NCBI RefSeq assembly: GCF_036669915.1
Contig: NC_089322.1
Location: forward strand, 4,547,692-4,611,691
DNA length: 64,000 nt
Direction: 5' to 3'
DNA from: Pocillopora verrucosa
Taxonomy: Eukaryota > Cnidaria > Anthozoa > Scleractinia > Pocilloporidae
Part shown: positions 20,453 through 32,198 of the stretch, piece by piece
Position numbering within the stretch: the stretch's first letter is position 1
Layout of the letters: the number at the start of each line of letters is the position of its first letter
The notes under the pieces: model-generated
What the model was told of the DNA's origin: nothing
What the model saw: the letters and a program-made list of their open reading frames with translations, nothing else
Database searches by the model: none
Made by a program: the position numbers and the translations under genes

Positions 20453-21091
20453 ATGAGGAGTAAAGATGTGCTCCTGTATCAATATGCCTAAGAGCACTCA
20501 ACAGACAAAAAGGGAGAGACCTTGTGGTAAACGACAAGCTATCTTTAATGGCCGGAAGAACAACCTTTTCCAACATCCGGGAATCTCTGAATACGGGTTT
20601 GACAAATTAGGGCATGTCACGCAATATGTTACAGCTCCCAATGTTACTTTTCTCATCGATGATGGCTTTAAAATTTGTAAGTGACGTCTCTTCAAATTGT
20701 TGCAATATATTAAGTAATAATCCAACAGAGTTCTCTTCCTTTGATTGTTCTCCGTTATGTCATTATATCATTTTAATTTCCTTTCTTGCAGATCTTTGCT
20801 TGGGACATATTTGCTCTCATAAGGGCTTTTTCGGTAACACCAAAGATATCCGCCAAAGAAGATCAGGGCATGTTCTTGCGCATAGAAGAAAACGGTTTTT
20901 TTGACAATGAAAATGCTCTTCAAGGTGAAAAGGTTGACTCTACATTGACCTGTGCTCAAATGTGTCGCAGAGCAGCTGCTTGCAAAGGAGCAAACTTCCT
21001 GGCGAACAAAGACTTGCTTTTTGGCGAAGGAAAACAAGCAAGAAAGTTGGAGAGATTTGTAAAATGAGATGGTTCCTTCTATGTAAAAAAG
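20453..21091 (+). pseudogene. U7: type IV unit (signal exon + PAN-like exon), disrupted
   Basis: The type IV layout differs: a 20-codon signal-peptide exon (MRSKD..., donor gtaagt near 20677), a short intron, then a PAN-like exon after tttcttgcag (about 20791-21091) with four Cys (LTCAQMCRRAAACKGANF plus flank). The signal exon is interrupted by a 159-bp insertion (20475-20633). The PAN exon carries a CGA-to-TGA stop at 21065-21067, just before the conserved DGSFYVKK end. Confidence 0.75.
20475..20633. mobile_element. 159-bp LTR-like insertion
   Basis: Starts TGTATCA and ends TGTTACA (TG...CA, near-inverted ends), flanked by a 5-bp duplication GCTCC (20470-20474, 20634-20638). The paralogous U15 exon shows the unoccupied site. 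The size suggests a very short LTR, a TRIM-like solo LTR or an internally deleted element. No TATA/poly(A) pair was convincing. Confidence 0.65.
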
Positions 21092-21815
21092 GTGTTTCAT
21101 AGAGTTTTGTATATTTTGCCGTTACCATTTTGTGTTACCATTTCTTTATTATTCAGTGCGATCACAAATGAATAAAACTTTCTTTGAGAGCTAGATATTT
21201 TAGGTAATGCTATGCGGTTGTTGTTTTTCATTTTATTGTTTTCTTTCACATGTTTATGTTTCAATTTGGTTTTCATAATCTTTTTCCTAAAGCTCGACTG
21301 GAAATTTTATGTTTTAATGTCGGAAATGCTTTATAGCCGGAAAACCTAATCAATAAAAGACATTTGTCGCCATGTTCTATCGTATCCGTTTCGTAAATGT
21401 TCGTTTCTCCTTCTCATTTATTTACTTTTAAATTTTAGAAAAGAAAATTGCACCTGTCGCTTTTATCTGTTTGTACCCGTTCAGGTTGTCTAGATAAAAA
21501 ACTAATTTAAATGACCCGTGATAAAATTCCACAAGCTAAAAGTTAAGAAACTTATTAGATAAAAAAACCCAGAGTTAAAAATATGACAAAAATTAAACTT
21601 CGTCTTGGTTTACTTCACGGGTTGTCTCTCCAGGAATATCTGGCCCACGAGGTATGTAAACATATTCTGTGTCCACCATGTCTTCCTTGTACTCAGAAGG
21701 GCTCCGTAATTAAGACCAATTCTTTGAATAGAAGCAAAACTGTTCGGAAGAACTGATTGTCCCACACCTTTTAGTGCACTCCAAGGAAAAATGTACGCAA
21801 GGAAAATTAGTTGAC
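21092..21815. other. Non-coding, downstream of the type IV PAN exon
   Basis: Partly homologous to 48210-48900. No exon is recognised. Confidence 0.4.
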
Positions 21816-22045
21816 CCCACTCCAACATAATAGCACCCCTTGGCTCAAGCCAGCATTTAGTAGTACTGTGAGCAAGACTCTCCTCAACTAATGTCCCACT
21901 ACAACATCGGGTGCTTATTGAATTGGTCCTCAAAGTTCTCTGTGACATGGACACTGATGGGGGAGGTTGAACTTCAACGGTAAGGAGTTATTCCTTCCCT
22001 ATATCATTAATTAGACTAATTTTTATGATGGTTCAAATGCACATC
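21816..22045 (+). pseudogene. Exon C relic
   Basis: A decayed start of exon C: traces of the SCQTLLN, GAY-IGPQ and CDMDTDGGG region are readable, with a stop in place of Trp (ggaggttga) and several gaps. Confidence 0.6.
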
Positions 22046-22205
22046 ACCCCGAAACTGAAAAGAGGTGACACTAGTCAAATTTTTAAACCGATTGGTACTA
22101 GATTGAATTATCGATAAATAGCCCAACCGTTGAACAAGCTAGGGAGTAAATCCTACTTCTGATCATCAAACGTGTTGCTATCCTCTTTCCGAAACTTCTG
22201 TGACC

Positions 22206-22885
22206 CTATAAGTCAAACCATTCCTTTGCACTCTGGTTCAACCCAGCATTCAGTAGGGCAGACCCTCCTTAAGAAGAATCCCTCTTCAAACTCCGGTCTA
22301 TTGGATTGACCCTTTTGGTGGATCTCAGCTCAACGCTTTCAAGGCTTGCTGTGATATGGAGACTGATGGAGGAGGCTGGACACTAGTATGGAGTTATTCC
22401 TTTACTAATTACGGTTATTTTGACGATAAATCGAATGCGATCACCCCGAGGCCAAATTGGCCGGTGAGATCTGAAGTGGATGTTCCCATCGCCACAACTC
22501 CTCCATTAAATGAAACAGACTACAACGCCATGAACTTCTCACTACGGAAACAACTCGGCAGACAAGTTCTCATCAAGAGCAACATAAAGAACTGGCTGGT
22601 TTGTCATCCGGGAAATGGCAGTTTGGTTGATTGGCAGGAAGGTGATGTCATCAAACAAGTGACTGACCCAATTCAAGGGGTGGTCCCTCTAAGTTTTCAA
22701 CTGACCAACAAAATCGGTATGGACCGCTATTCTATGTGAGTGAGCACTTGCCCAGCTTTTATTACTATTTTGACGGTTACACAGGAAAGCATTGGCCTAC
22801 CCATGATCCTCTGAGGAAAAATGGGTCCAACCAAAAGAAAAATGTTGTTGATCCACATGGTAACATTTTTATTCGAGCCGAGTAG
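22206..22885 (+). pseudogene. U7 exon C, frameshifted
   Basis: Nearly complete exon C of the type I sequence. The acceptor is altered (ctataag), 11 bp are missing before QTLL, a base is lost at SGVYW, 24 bp are missing near VNCT, and a frameshift occurs near 22730. Normal sequence resumes (SFYYYFDGYTGKHW) and ends IRAE at 22885. The middle open frame 22356-22739 is only part of the exon. Confidence 0.75.
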
Positions 22886-22924
22886 CAAAGACAGTAAAAA
22901 AAACTCCTACATACATATATCTTT

Positions 22925-23245
22925 TAGAGGTGATTGAATTTTTAAAATCATTGCATTACTGGTGTGCCATCCGAGAACTGACAGCTTGGTTGATTGAAAG
23001 GGAAGGTGACATCAGCCGTCAGATCATAAAACACGTGACTGACAGGTACAAAGATACACCGGCATCTTCACGTTTTGAACGAATAGTAAGCTGGATCGAT
23101 TTTTTAAACCGTTTACCTGTACTATTATTTTAATGGTTCTACAGGGCGTAACCGGCCTGTCCATAAACCATATGGACAAAACAGACTCAACCATTTAAAT
23201 GGTGTCGCTAAGCCTTATGGGAACATTTCATTTGCTAGTTTATGA
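22925..23245 (+). pseudogene. Divergent exon C fragment
   Basis: Carries EGDISRQIIKHVTD and DTPASSRFERIVS-like sequence followed by a decayed end (PYGNISF). Same relic as at 6570-6870 and 36515-36730. Confidence 0.65.
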
Positions 23246-23916
23246 AAGTTAGTTGTTCTCTGATGAGCACCTGTTCCCGTTATCCGTATATTTCTTATAG
23301 CATATTAACTTAGGGAAGGGTATACAAAACACTTATAAGAAAAATTCAAGTGAAACGAATTCATATTGTTTGATTAGTTTTTCTTGCTAAAACAGCTGGT
23401 AAAGAAACAGAGAGTGCCCAACTCCTCACGAATTCACTGGGCCTCTAAAATATAATTTTTATCGACTTCAAGTGCTAAAATTATTCCATTTACGCAGGAG
23501 CCCATCACTTATTCCCATATTCTGTTTACCCAGAAGTCAAGTCATGATAGTTGCATTATAAACCTGCAGGACTTGTGCATGTCATTTAAAATGTTAAAAT
23601 TGAGTTGTGGAGTAATTGGAAACGTGTTGTTAAGAAAAACATGTAAAAGCTGTATTACTATATGCAAATTGAAAAATAGACTGTCAAGCGAAGATCACAG
23701 AATCATTAAATTGACAATTTATATAACAATACAGATCTGTTCACAAAGGTTTCTGTGTGTCGGGAGGTGTTTTTCCATCAACGGAAAAGGGTGGGTTTAA
23801 ATTTCTCTTTCTTTCTAATCTTTCTGTCTTGTTCGACTATTTTGTCTATAGGCAGGTAATTAATATGTTTCATACCTTTACTAACTATAAATTTTGTCTC
23901 AAGATTCTCTTGACAG
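23246..23916 (+). promoter_or_regulatory. 5' flank and non-coding exon of U8
   Basis: Begins with spacer-like sequence, then the type I upstream block from about 23515. The UTR exon probably ends at 23790 (donor gtgggt at 23791), and the acceptor ends at 23916. Confidence 0.45.
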
Positions 23917-26900
23917 ATGTTACTTCAAGTCGACTACCGATTTGCATTCGTCTTGTTCTTAGCGGCAAAGACAACCGACGGAGCCGAAAATAGTGTTTTC
24001 TTTCAAATCGAAGAAAATAAAATTTTCAGCTATGGAGAAGAAAGCCTTTTGTGGTCTGGAACGGGTTCTTTGCTTTCCTGCTCTGTTTTGTGTATGAGGC
24101 AAGCTTCTTGCAGCGGTGCAAACTTTCTGGAAAAAGCTGAACTTTGTTATCTTCTTCGCGACGAAATGCAAACAAGTTCAGCAACTGGGCGGCTTTTACA
24201 GCGAGATGGCTCTTTCTATTTAAAAAAGGTATTTCACATTAATTTTTTTACATGTTATAGTTTTCGGATGACAACTTGCGATCATTTTAGCATCATCACG
24301 ACCCAGAAAACCGTTGGCCGATTTTTCCCATCAGAGGGAAGACTTTTCACGGCAAAATTGATTACTTTTACCATCATTTCAAGAGAAAAAAACTCTAACA
24401 AGTTTAATTTCAGTTCAAGAAAACTACGAAAAAGACCAGAGCGTTTAATTAAAAGCGCGCGGAAGTAATAAAAAGGGGAAAGTTTTGAAACGCATAAATA
24501 TTCATGAAAAGCAGCATAATCAATGGAGATACGCCTTAAAAAAATAGATATTTTAGTTTTATCGACTGAGTTGATAATGTTAAGAGGCGATCTCTGTAAG
24601 AGCGGTCCAGGGCATTTCGCATCGGAAAAAAGTTTTCCCTCAAACTTTTCCCAATAAACTATCTTTGGTTACAAGTAAATAAAACCACATTAGTTTCTGG
24701 AAATACGTTAACATAAAATTCTTAGAGCTCTCATAAGTCAAAGCTGCAAAAGGCCCTTTTTTGACATCTTGCGACATCGAAAATTTCAAAAGTTGAATAG
24801 CTCGGTCCTCGTATCACACCGCATGCAGCAAAAAATATTTTTTATTCTTAAAGTGTGTGATATATAAGGTGTATAAAATGCATTTCAATTTTGATATTCG
24901 TTTATTCAGAGGCTCGTCAAAATTTATTTAAAAACACTCGTTGAACAGCTTTCTGAAATTGGTTAAAAGTACTCTTTCTTTCTTGGTTGATATTGCTCAA
25001 GTCCAGACCAGACCATTAAAAACGCCGCTTGATTTCTGCTAATAAGATGTTTGGCTGCAGAAAAATATAAAAACATCTTGCACTTACTGATTTTCTTCGC
25101 CGAGGTGACTTCAAGCTTTTAGCGATATTGCTAGCGTGACAGCCGATTATGCAAATTAGTTCATTGAGCAAACTCCGACCGTTTTATATGAGTAGCTCAA
25201 TAAATCTTAGATTTTAACCATTTTAAGTAGAAAATACAGTAGGACAGAGCTTTAAAACCACACTGATTAATACTTTAAGCTTTTCAAAAGGCCAAAATTT
25301 GACAATTTTTAATATCTCGTGACGAAAGACGTCAACAACAACATATCGAATATCATAATTTGATTAGCGCTCGCGAACTTATTTAAAAATTTGGCTTCTG
25401 TTATTTCACATTTGAGTTCTGATGGCTTACGCTATTCAATCCTGTATGAATATTTCAAAACCAAACTACAGGATTCTATTTAGTGTAACCGGCGATAACA
25501 GCACACACAGAAATACACCATGACCATTGACTCTGTCACGTAAACGGACAAACTGTGTAATTGTCCTGAATACTTCTCATGTCTAAATAAAGCAGCGATT
25601 GCTCGGATTTCTAGCTGAAAGGGAAAAAAAATGATATTTGGTCGTCACGCCTGTCTGCATAACAGTCCCTTCTCATAAGTTTGAAGAGTTCTTGTGAAAA
25701 AGGATATCGCATTTGCATAATTAACGGGTGGACGTCATAACTAGATTGCATAACATCTGCACTCCGAAATCATTTCCTCCATTTTTGCAAGAGGTGCTGC
25801 ATTTGTATCTTGCATTTGGAATGCGAGCTCAAAATGTTTGCACATGTCTCTTAGCATCTTGACTTTGAGGCTAGGCAACCTTGCTTCTCTTGCCACGAGC
25901 ACACGTCATAGATATCAAACATGATTGGATGTTTCAATCCTATCTCATCCATTACTGTGTTCCTCGCCTCTCTCTGAAACCTACCCAACTGCATTGTGTA
26001 CTCAGAAATAGCGCCTTTTACTCCTTCAAAAATACTCTTCAGCTGCTCACAATCCTCACACCTCACGTTGTGACTGTGACTGCATACTTTCTGAACGTCA
26101 GTGTTACCAGCATGACTCAGTGCAAAGACCCTAGAGTGATCGGTACATTTTCTATCTTCCGCTTCGTAGCGATTACGGTATGTAGTCTTCAAATACAACT
26201 TGCTCTCCTAAAGCCTCTTCCCAACTTCTTTACCCTAGTCCTTTTCTGCTCCCACGCTTTCCAATTCGTCTATAATTTGGAGAAAAATCTTTGAAACCAT
26301 CCGCTCCCTCAGCTGCAGTATTGTCTAAACCTCTATAGAACGCCATACATCTTAGAAATGGCCTTTGAGATTTGCAAATTGACAGAATACCGGCTCTTTA
26401 CCCATTTGGAATCGCTACCAGGGTGTGTCGGATACTGGCACGCTGAACTTTGGCGCCAGAACTTCCCATAAGTGTGCCTATGCTTTGCGCAGACCCACAT
26501 TTTGCCATAACTGAGTCTTCTACATCGAACAGGCCAGCCCTTGCAAAGATAAGCTCTCCTTCTGTGAAACTCTCTTTTAACAAATGGATTAAGCAGAGAT
26601 GACTCTTTATTGAGTCAGTACTCTGAGGCAAGTTAAACAAACCGGAAACTCCTCGTCAGTCTCCGAACGAAGTTTCTGAGGAACGCGACTGAAAACAGGA
26701 CTTCTTGTGGCGAATACCGTTTCAAGGATTTTTTTTTTATTAATCCCAAGCAAACCAGTACCGAAAGAGACATATGAATTACAGCTAATAAAATTACACG
26801 CTTTACGATATAAATATAGCTAATTTTTGGAAAAATGAGGTGAGACGTAACGTAATAATTTATTTCCTCAAAAATCGCGGGGTCCTTTTTCAAAAGAACT

Positions 26901-29692
26901 CTCTAGAGTTCTGAATAGAAACTTTCATAAAGACCGGTGTGCAGGCAAAATTTCTCTTATTTCTGCCGACCAGAATTCTGATCCAAAAGGCGATGTTATC
27001 GCTGCTTTATTACGAAGGGAGAAGCAATTCAGGATAATTACACAATTGAATTATGTGACAGTGGTCACGGTGTATTTCAGTGTGTGCTGTTATCGCCGGT
27101 TACACCAAATAGAATCCTGTAGTTTGGTTTTGAAATATTCATACAGGTTTTAATAGCGTAAGCTGTCAGAACTCAAATATGAAATAACAGAAGCCAAATT
27201 ATTTAAAAGGGGTTTGCGAGCGCCAATCAAATTATGACATACGATATGTTGTTGTTGACGTCTTTCGTCACGACATAATAAAATTTGTCAAAATTTTGGC
27301 CTTTTAAAATGTTTAAGGTATTAATTGGTGTGGTCTTAATGCTTTTCCACTATATTTCCTATTTTATTTTCTACTTATAATGGTCAAAAGCTAAGATTTA
27401 TTCAGCTACTCACATAAAACGGTCGGAGTTTGCTCAATGAACTAATTTGCATAATCGGCTGTCACGCTAGCAATATCGCTAAAAGTTCGAAGTCACCTCG
27501 GCGAAGAAAATCAATAAGTGCAAGATGTTTTTATATTTTTCTGCAGCCAAACATCTTATTAGCAGAAATCAAGCGGCGTTTTTAATGGTCTGGTCTGGAC
27601 TTGAGCAATATCAACCAAGAAAGAAAGAGTACTTTTAACCAATTTCAGAAAGCTGTTCAACGAGTGTTTTTAAATAAATTTTGACGAGCCTCTGAATAAA
27701 CGAATATCAAAATTGAAATGCATTTTATACACCTTATATATCACACACTTTAAGAATAAAAAATATTTTTTGCTGCATGCGGTGTGATACGAGGACCGAG
27801 CTATTCAACTTTTGAAATTTTCGATGTCGCAAAAGGTCAAAAAAAGGGCCTTTTGCAGCTTTGACTTTTGACAGCTCTAAAAAAATTTATGTTAACGTAT
27901 TTCCAGAAACTAATGTGGTTTTATTTACTTGTAACCAAAGATAGTTTATTGGGAAAAGTTTGAGGGAAAACTTTTTTTGGATGCGAAATGCCCTGAACCG
28001 CTCTTACAGAGATCGCCTCTTAATTGGCTGCCTTGAAGAGATTTTAGAGCTGAAGTCTCGAGCCATGACCAATTTACATTATCAGTTGATAAATTCAAAT
28101 TGTCTTGTTATAAACCCTACCGACTTAACCCCACCGCTTCTTACTAAACTTATCCCCTTTAGTTGACAAATGGAGACGAAAATACCAATAACCAGAGGTT
28201 CATTTAAAAATCAAGTTTATCATCCAAAACACATAAAACGTTTTGTTATAAGCGGAAGCTACCAACAACTAACAACACACAGTTACTAACCAAGAAGCCT
28301 TCAAGAATTTCGTATGCATGCGCATAGGCATGCATACATGAGTTATGGGTATCAACTGATATGTATTGTTTGACTCCAATGCAGGTTTACCTCCCAGGAA
28401 TAACAACTTCAACCCAAGGTGAGAGCGGAAGATTAGTGTTGAGATTGGTAACTAGGAAACTGATTTAAACTGCCATATTTAACCCTCCATAGCCTATCGT
28501 TAGTATGCATATTCTCCATACCAGTCTCTGTACATATCCTAGGGTACTAACAAAGAGAATTTGTTTATCTATCAAGAGCTTTGTTAGTTGATGATTATTT
28601 CCTTTATTCCCGTGATTCTGATTCAGGGTTGATTTTGCGATGAAAAATAGATACCAGTCACTCTTAGGGGTCAAATGATTAATGAAATGTTGAAAGCAGC
28701 TATTCAACTTTCACACCGCAGACAAACACGATGCAAAAAACGGGAGTTAGGCATTGCATGGTTTTGAAATATCAGAATTGTGACATCGTAATATAAAGTT
28801 GGCAAACATCAAAAATGTTAAAACTGAGTAAAACTTGTCTAAAATATCGTCGAATTGTCAGGTCGATGAGCACCTTAGGGAATAAGGAGTAGATGATAAG
28901 TTGGAAACAGAGAACTGGTCTTCAATACAGAAACCCAGTTTTAATCATTTAAAAACGTGTTCTCCATTTTTTTCAAAACCTTGTAACCCTATAGATCAAA
29001 CCATTCCTTCGCACTCAGGTTTAACCCAGCATTCAGTAGTAGGTCACTCGTGCCAGACCCTCCTCAGGAAGAATCCTACTTCAAACTCTGGTGTTTATTG
29101 GATTGATCCTTCTGGTGGATCTCAGGCCAACGCTTTCAAGGCTTACTGTGATATGGAGACTGATGGAGGAGGCTGGACACTAGTATGGAGCTATTCCTTC
29201 ACTAATTACGGTCATTTTAACCATGAATCGAATGCGATCACTCCGAGGCCAAATTGGCCGGTGAGATCTGAAGTAGATGTTCCTATCTCCACAACTCCTC
29301 CATTAAATGAAACAGACTACAACGCCATGAACTTCTCACTCTGGAAACAACTCGGCAGACAGGTGCTCATTAAGAGCAACATAAACAACTGGCTGGTGTG
29401 TCATCCGGGAAACGGCAGCTTGGTTGATTGGCAGGAAGGTGATGTCAACTGTACTATCATCAAACAGGTGACTGATCCAAGTCACGAGGTGGTCCCTTCC
29501 AAATTTTCAACATTCCAATATGGGTATGGACCGCTGTTCTCTTTGAGTGAGCCCTGGCCTAACTTGTATTACTATTTTGACGGTTGCACAGGATGGGATT
29601 GGCCTACCCATGATCCTCTGGGAAGAAATAGTCTCAACCAAAAGAAAAATGTTCCTGATCCACATGGCAACATTTTTATTCGAGCCGAGTAG
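23917..29692 (+). CDS. U8: secreted PAN-like + fibrinogen-like-start protein (type I), intact
   Basis: Exons are A 23917-24228, B 28385-28418 and C 28995-29692; 1044 nt, 347 aa. Signal peptide, four-Cys PAN-like core and 11-residue linker are as in U1. Exon C begins with codon GAT instead of GGT (DQTIPSHSG) because the acceptor reads atag|at. It has SGVYWIDP, AYCDMETDGGGW and ends IRAE. The first coding intron is 4156 nt long because a 3.4-kb transposon (24584-28019) sits in it; all splice sites remain canonical, so the gene may still be expressed. The loop after GPLFSLS reads EPWPN. Confidence 0.78.
24584..25605 (+). repeat. Left terminal inverted repeat
   Basis: Pairs with 26997-28019 with scattered mismatches and small indels; the inner boundary is approximate (last clear pairing at the aaagcagcgat segment). 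Confidence 0.8.
25851..26893 (-). pseudogene. Decayed transposon-encoded protein
   Basis: Minus-strand open pieces 26893-26633, 26640-26398 and 26198-25851 are separated by stops and frameshifts. The last piece has a Cys/His-rich stretch (CTDHSRVFALSH...CSHSHNVRCEDCEQL) of a type I recall from uncharacterised cnidarian transposon proteins. No catalytic motif is visible. Probably a dead transposase or accessory protein of the surrounding element. Confidence 0.55.
26997..28019 (-). repeat. Right terminal inverted repeat
   Basis: Reverse complement of the left arm, ending exactly at the TTAA of 28020-28023. Confidence 0.8.
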
Positions 29693-30184
29693 CAAAGACA
29701 TAATAACAAACTCTTGCACACAAATACTTCAAGAGGTGATTAAATTCTTAAAACTTGATTTCATTACCCGGAAAATCATTACATTACCTGGCAAACAAAT
29801 GACGAAAATCAATCAACGTATCAGCTAGATGGTGTTATTCTGATAGAACTCTTAACTCCTAGCAATACTTTTTCACTGAAAACAAGTTGGACTGGAAAGA
29901 AGAATTTCGGATCAGATTTTAGAAGCTGAAGGTTCACGCTTGATTCGCTCTTATGAGATGAGCACGAGCGAGATCTCCTACTTTGCGGAACACTCTATAG
30001 AGAACATGCGCCAATTGGTAACGCAATAAAAAATGTGTAACGCAAAACAACATTTAGTTTTCTGAAAGACAGTACAGTTAACACTCTAAACGTTAAAACT
30101 GATGTTAATCTGCACAGGATATCTATTAAAAAATCACTTCACTAAACATGTTTAGAACTACAGTTTGCGATGTAAACCTCAGAT
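29693..30184. other. 3' flank of U8
   Basis: Same as after U1, U10 and U17. Non-coding. Confidence 0.4.
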
Positions 30185-30325
30185 TACTAAACAGCTGTAG
30201 ACTTGATGGGGGAGGGGTAAGGAGCACCTCTACATTTGACCTAATAGAGTTTGCCCTAACGACAGCTTTAGGCTTGATTGGGGAGGGGTAGGGAGCACCT
30301 CTTCATTTGACCTAATAGAGTTTGC
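30185..30325. repeat. 68-bp minisatellite, two copies
   Basis: Same unit as at 3333-3540. Directly followed by the retrotransposon insertion. Confidence 0.85.
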
Positions 30326-30373
30326 CCTTCCTAATAGGATTTGGTAATCATTTCGGGCTTTACAAAGGGTATG

Positions 30374-32188
30374 AAAAAAAACAAACATTGGTTCCAACCT
30401 AACTAAATCTATACCCAGTGTGAATCCTCCTTTTCGTTCCTATCTTGGTGATAATAACCATCCTTCCATTAACTTAAAGCCCACCACAGCTATTGAACTG
30501 GAAAGCATTTGTGGCATTTGTGAGAAGGGTCCTGGCTATGACAGTATCCCAATGCATGTCACTAAGTATTCATTTCACCTTATTTCTGCTCCATTGGCAG
30601 ATATTATCAATCTATCTCTGCTAAAAGGCATTTTCCCGGACAAACTTAAAATCGCCACAATTATTCCCATCTTCAAAGCAGAGGATCCAAACTTTTTTGT
30701 AAACTACAAACATATTTCTATGTTGTCTAATTTTTACAAATTTTTCGAAAAAGTCATATGCAATCGCTCAGTAGAATTTGTTGAAAAAAAACGATATACT
30801 TTACCGCTGTCAGTTTGGATTTCGGAAAAATCACTCAACATCATACGCACTAATTCATTTGGTAAATAAAATAGCTTCTGCAATCGACCAACACGAAACA
30901 ACGGTGGGTGTTTTCCTAGATCTTTCCAAAGTATTTGACACTCTCGACCATCAAATCTTGTTTGCCAAATCGGAGCACTATTATATGCGTGACGCGGCTC
31001 TGCAGTGGTTTTTTCTTTTCTTGCCGCCAGCAATTTGTCCAATTCAATCAAGCTTGCTCTCCAGTGCAAACCATCAAGTGTGGTGTGCCTCAAGGTTCGA
31101 GTTTAGGCCCTCTATTGTTCATTCTATACATAAATGACCTCCCTAATGCCTCTGAATTAACAGACCCTCTGCTTTTCGCTGATGACACCAGTATCCTTTA
31201 TTCTCACTCAAACCCAAATTGCTTAGAATCCCTACTTAATGATGAACTCCAAAATATTGATATTTGGCTAAAATGCAATAAGCTCTCAGTTAATCTAAAG
31301 AAAACTAACTACGTAATTTTAAACCCAGACAGAAGACATTTAACTCCAGCATTTCTCTCTCCTTTGGAAGTAAACCCCTACAACAATCTAACATAACTAA
31401 ATTCTTTGGGGTCTATATTGATGATCATCCCACCTGAAAACACCATATCAGCTATGTATGTAAACAAATCGCTAAATCAATAGGTATTATGTTCAGCTCT
31501 GGCTTTTTCCTATCCTCTACAACCAAACTCACTTTGTACTGCACCTTAATTTATCCTTATATCGTCTATTGTAACTGCGCCTGGTCGTCCACATACGTAT
31601 CTAACTTAAACAGAATTTATTACTTGCAAAAGCGAGCTGTGCGGGCTATCACCAACTCAGACTATCGAGCCCATTCCGCTCCTTTATTCTCCAAACTAGG
31701 AATTTCATATATTTCCAAGTCAATACGCTTGAAATCGCCAAATTCATGTTTTATTATAGAAATAACTTATTGCCTCCATTGCTTCCTCAATCTTTTTGTG
31801 ACGAATAGTCAAATTCACAACTATGGTACCAGAACAGCCAGTAATTGTCGAACGCATTTGTGCCGTACAAATCTCAAGCAATTTAAAATTCTCTACCTAG
31901 GTCCTAACATTTAGAACTCTCTTCCTGTTTCAGTCACTCGTTCGACAAACCTTCTTAGTTTTAAGACGAAAATGCAAGAGTTTTTACTTAAATAATCACT
32001 GAATTGGCCTAACCGCACATTCGCAGCACTTTTTCTTTACTTGATTTATTAATGTAAGTGAGGTGGCTCTCCCATAAGCCCGGTGGCTTCCTGGGTCTCC
32101 TCGCCTTCCAGCTATAACTGCTGTAAATACATTTTTTGTATTGTGTAAATAAGGCAAATGAAGATGATGTTGATATGATGATGAATCA
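30374..32188 (+). mobile_element. CR1/Jockey-like non-LTR retrotransposon, 5'-truncated, copy 1
   Basis: Flanked by a 10-bp duplication AAAGGGTATG (30364-30373) and its slightly changed partner AAAGAGCATG (32189-32198); U3 shows the empty site near 11272. The 3' end is a gatgat-rich tail, as in CR1/L2-like elements. Coding pieces run over about 30420-31914. The longest of the three copies in the window. Confidence 0.85.
30420..31914 (+). pseudogene. Reverse transcriptase relic (copy 1)
   Basis: Contains N-terminal RT blocks (EKxPGYDSIP-like, IIPIFKAEDP), FLDLSKVFDTLDH, PQGSSLGPLLF (from 31088) and the catalytic FADD (31175-31186), followed by the thumb/connection region to about 31914. Frameshifts occur at an A-run near 30788, at a 5-bp loss near 31010 and after 31394, so no full protein can be made. 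No endonuclease domain remains. Confidence 0.85.
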
Positions 32189-32198
32189 AAAGAGCATG

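Larger units (their letters stand above)
24584..28019. mobile_element. 3.4-kb DNA transposon with about 1-kb terminal inverted repeats, TTAA target
   Basis: Starts GAGGCGATCTC and ends with its reverse complement; both ends are flanked by TTAA (24580-24583, 28020-28023). Paralogous introns (near 1208, 38403 and 60856) have a single TTAA in the same context (gataatgttaattgg), which proves insertion. Inverted arms run about 24584-25605 and 26997-28019. TTAA duplication is known for piggyBac and Kolobok; the ends do not begin with the CC typical of piggyBac, so a Kolobok-like or unassigned element is preferred. The interior holds decayed minus-strand coding pieces. Confidence 0.85.

Noticed and set aside
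25881..26294. 137-codon plus-strand open frame inside the TTAA element
   Set aside because: Opposite strand to the decayed transposon coding pieces, whose Cys/His-rich segment is the better candidate.
24584..28019. piggyBac assignment based on TTAA alone
   Set aside because: The ends begin GAGG rather than CC, and no piggyBac transposase motif is visible; Kolobok or another TTAA family fits equally or better.
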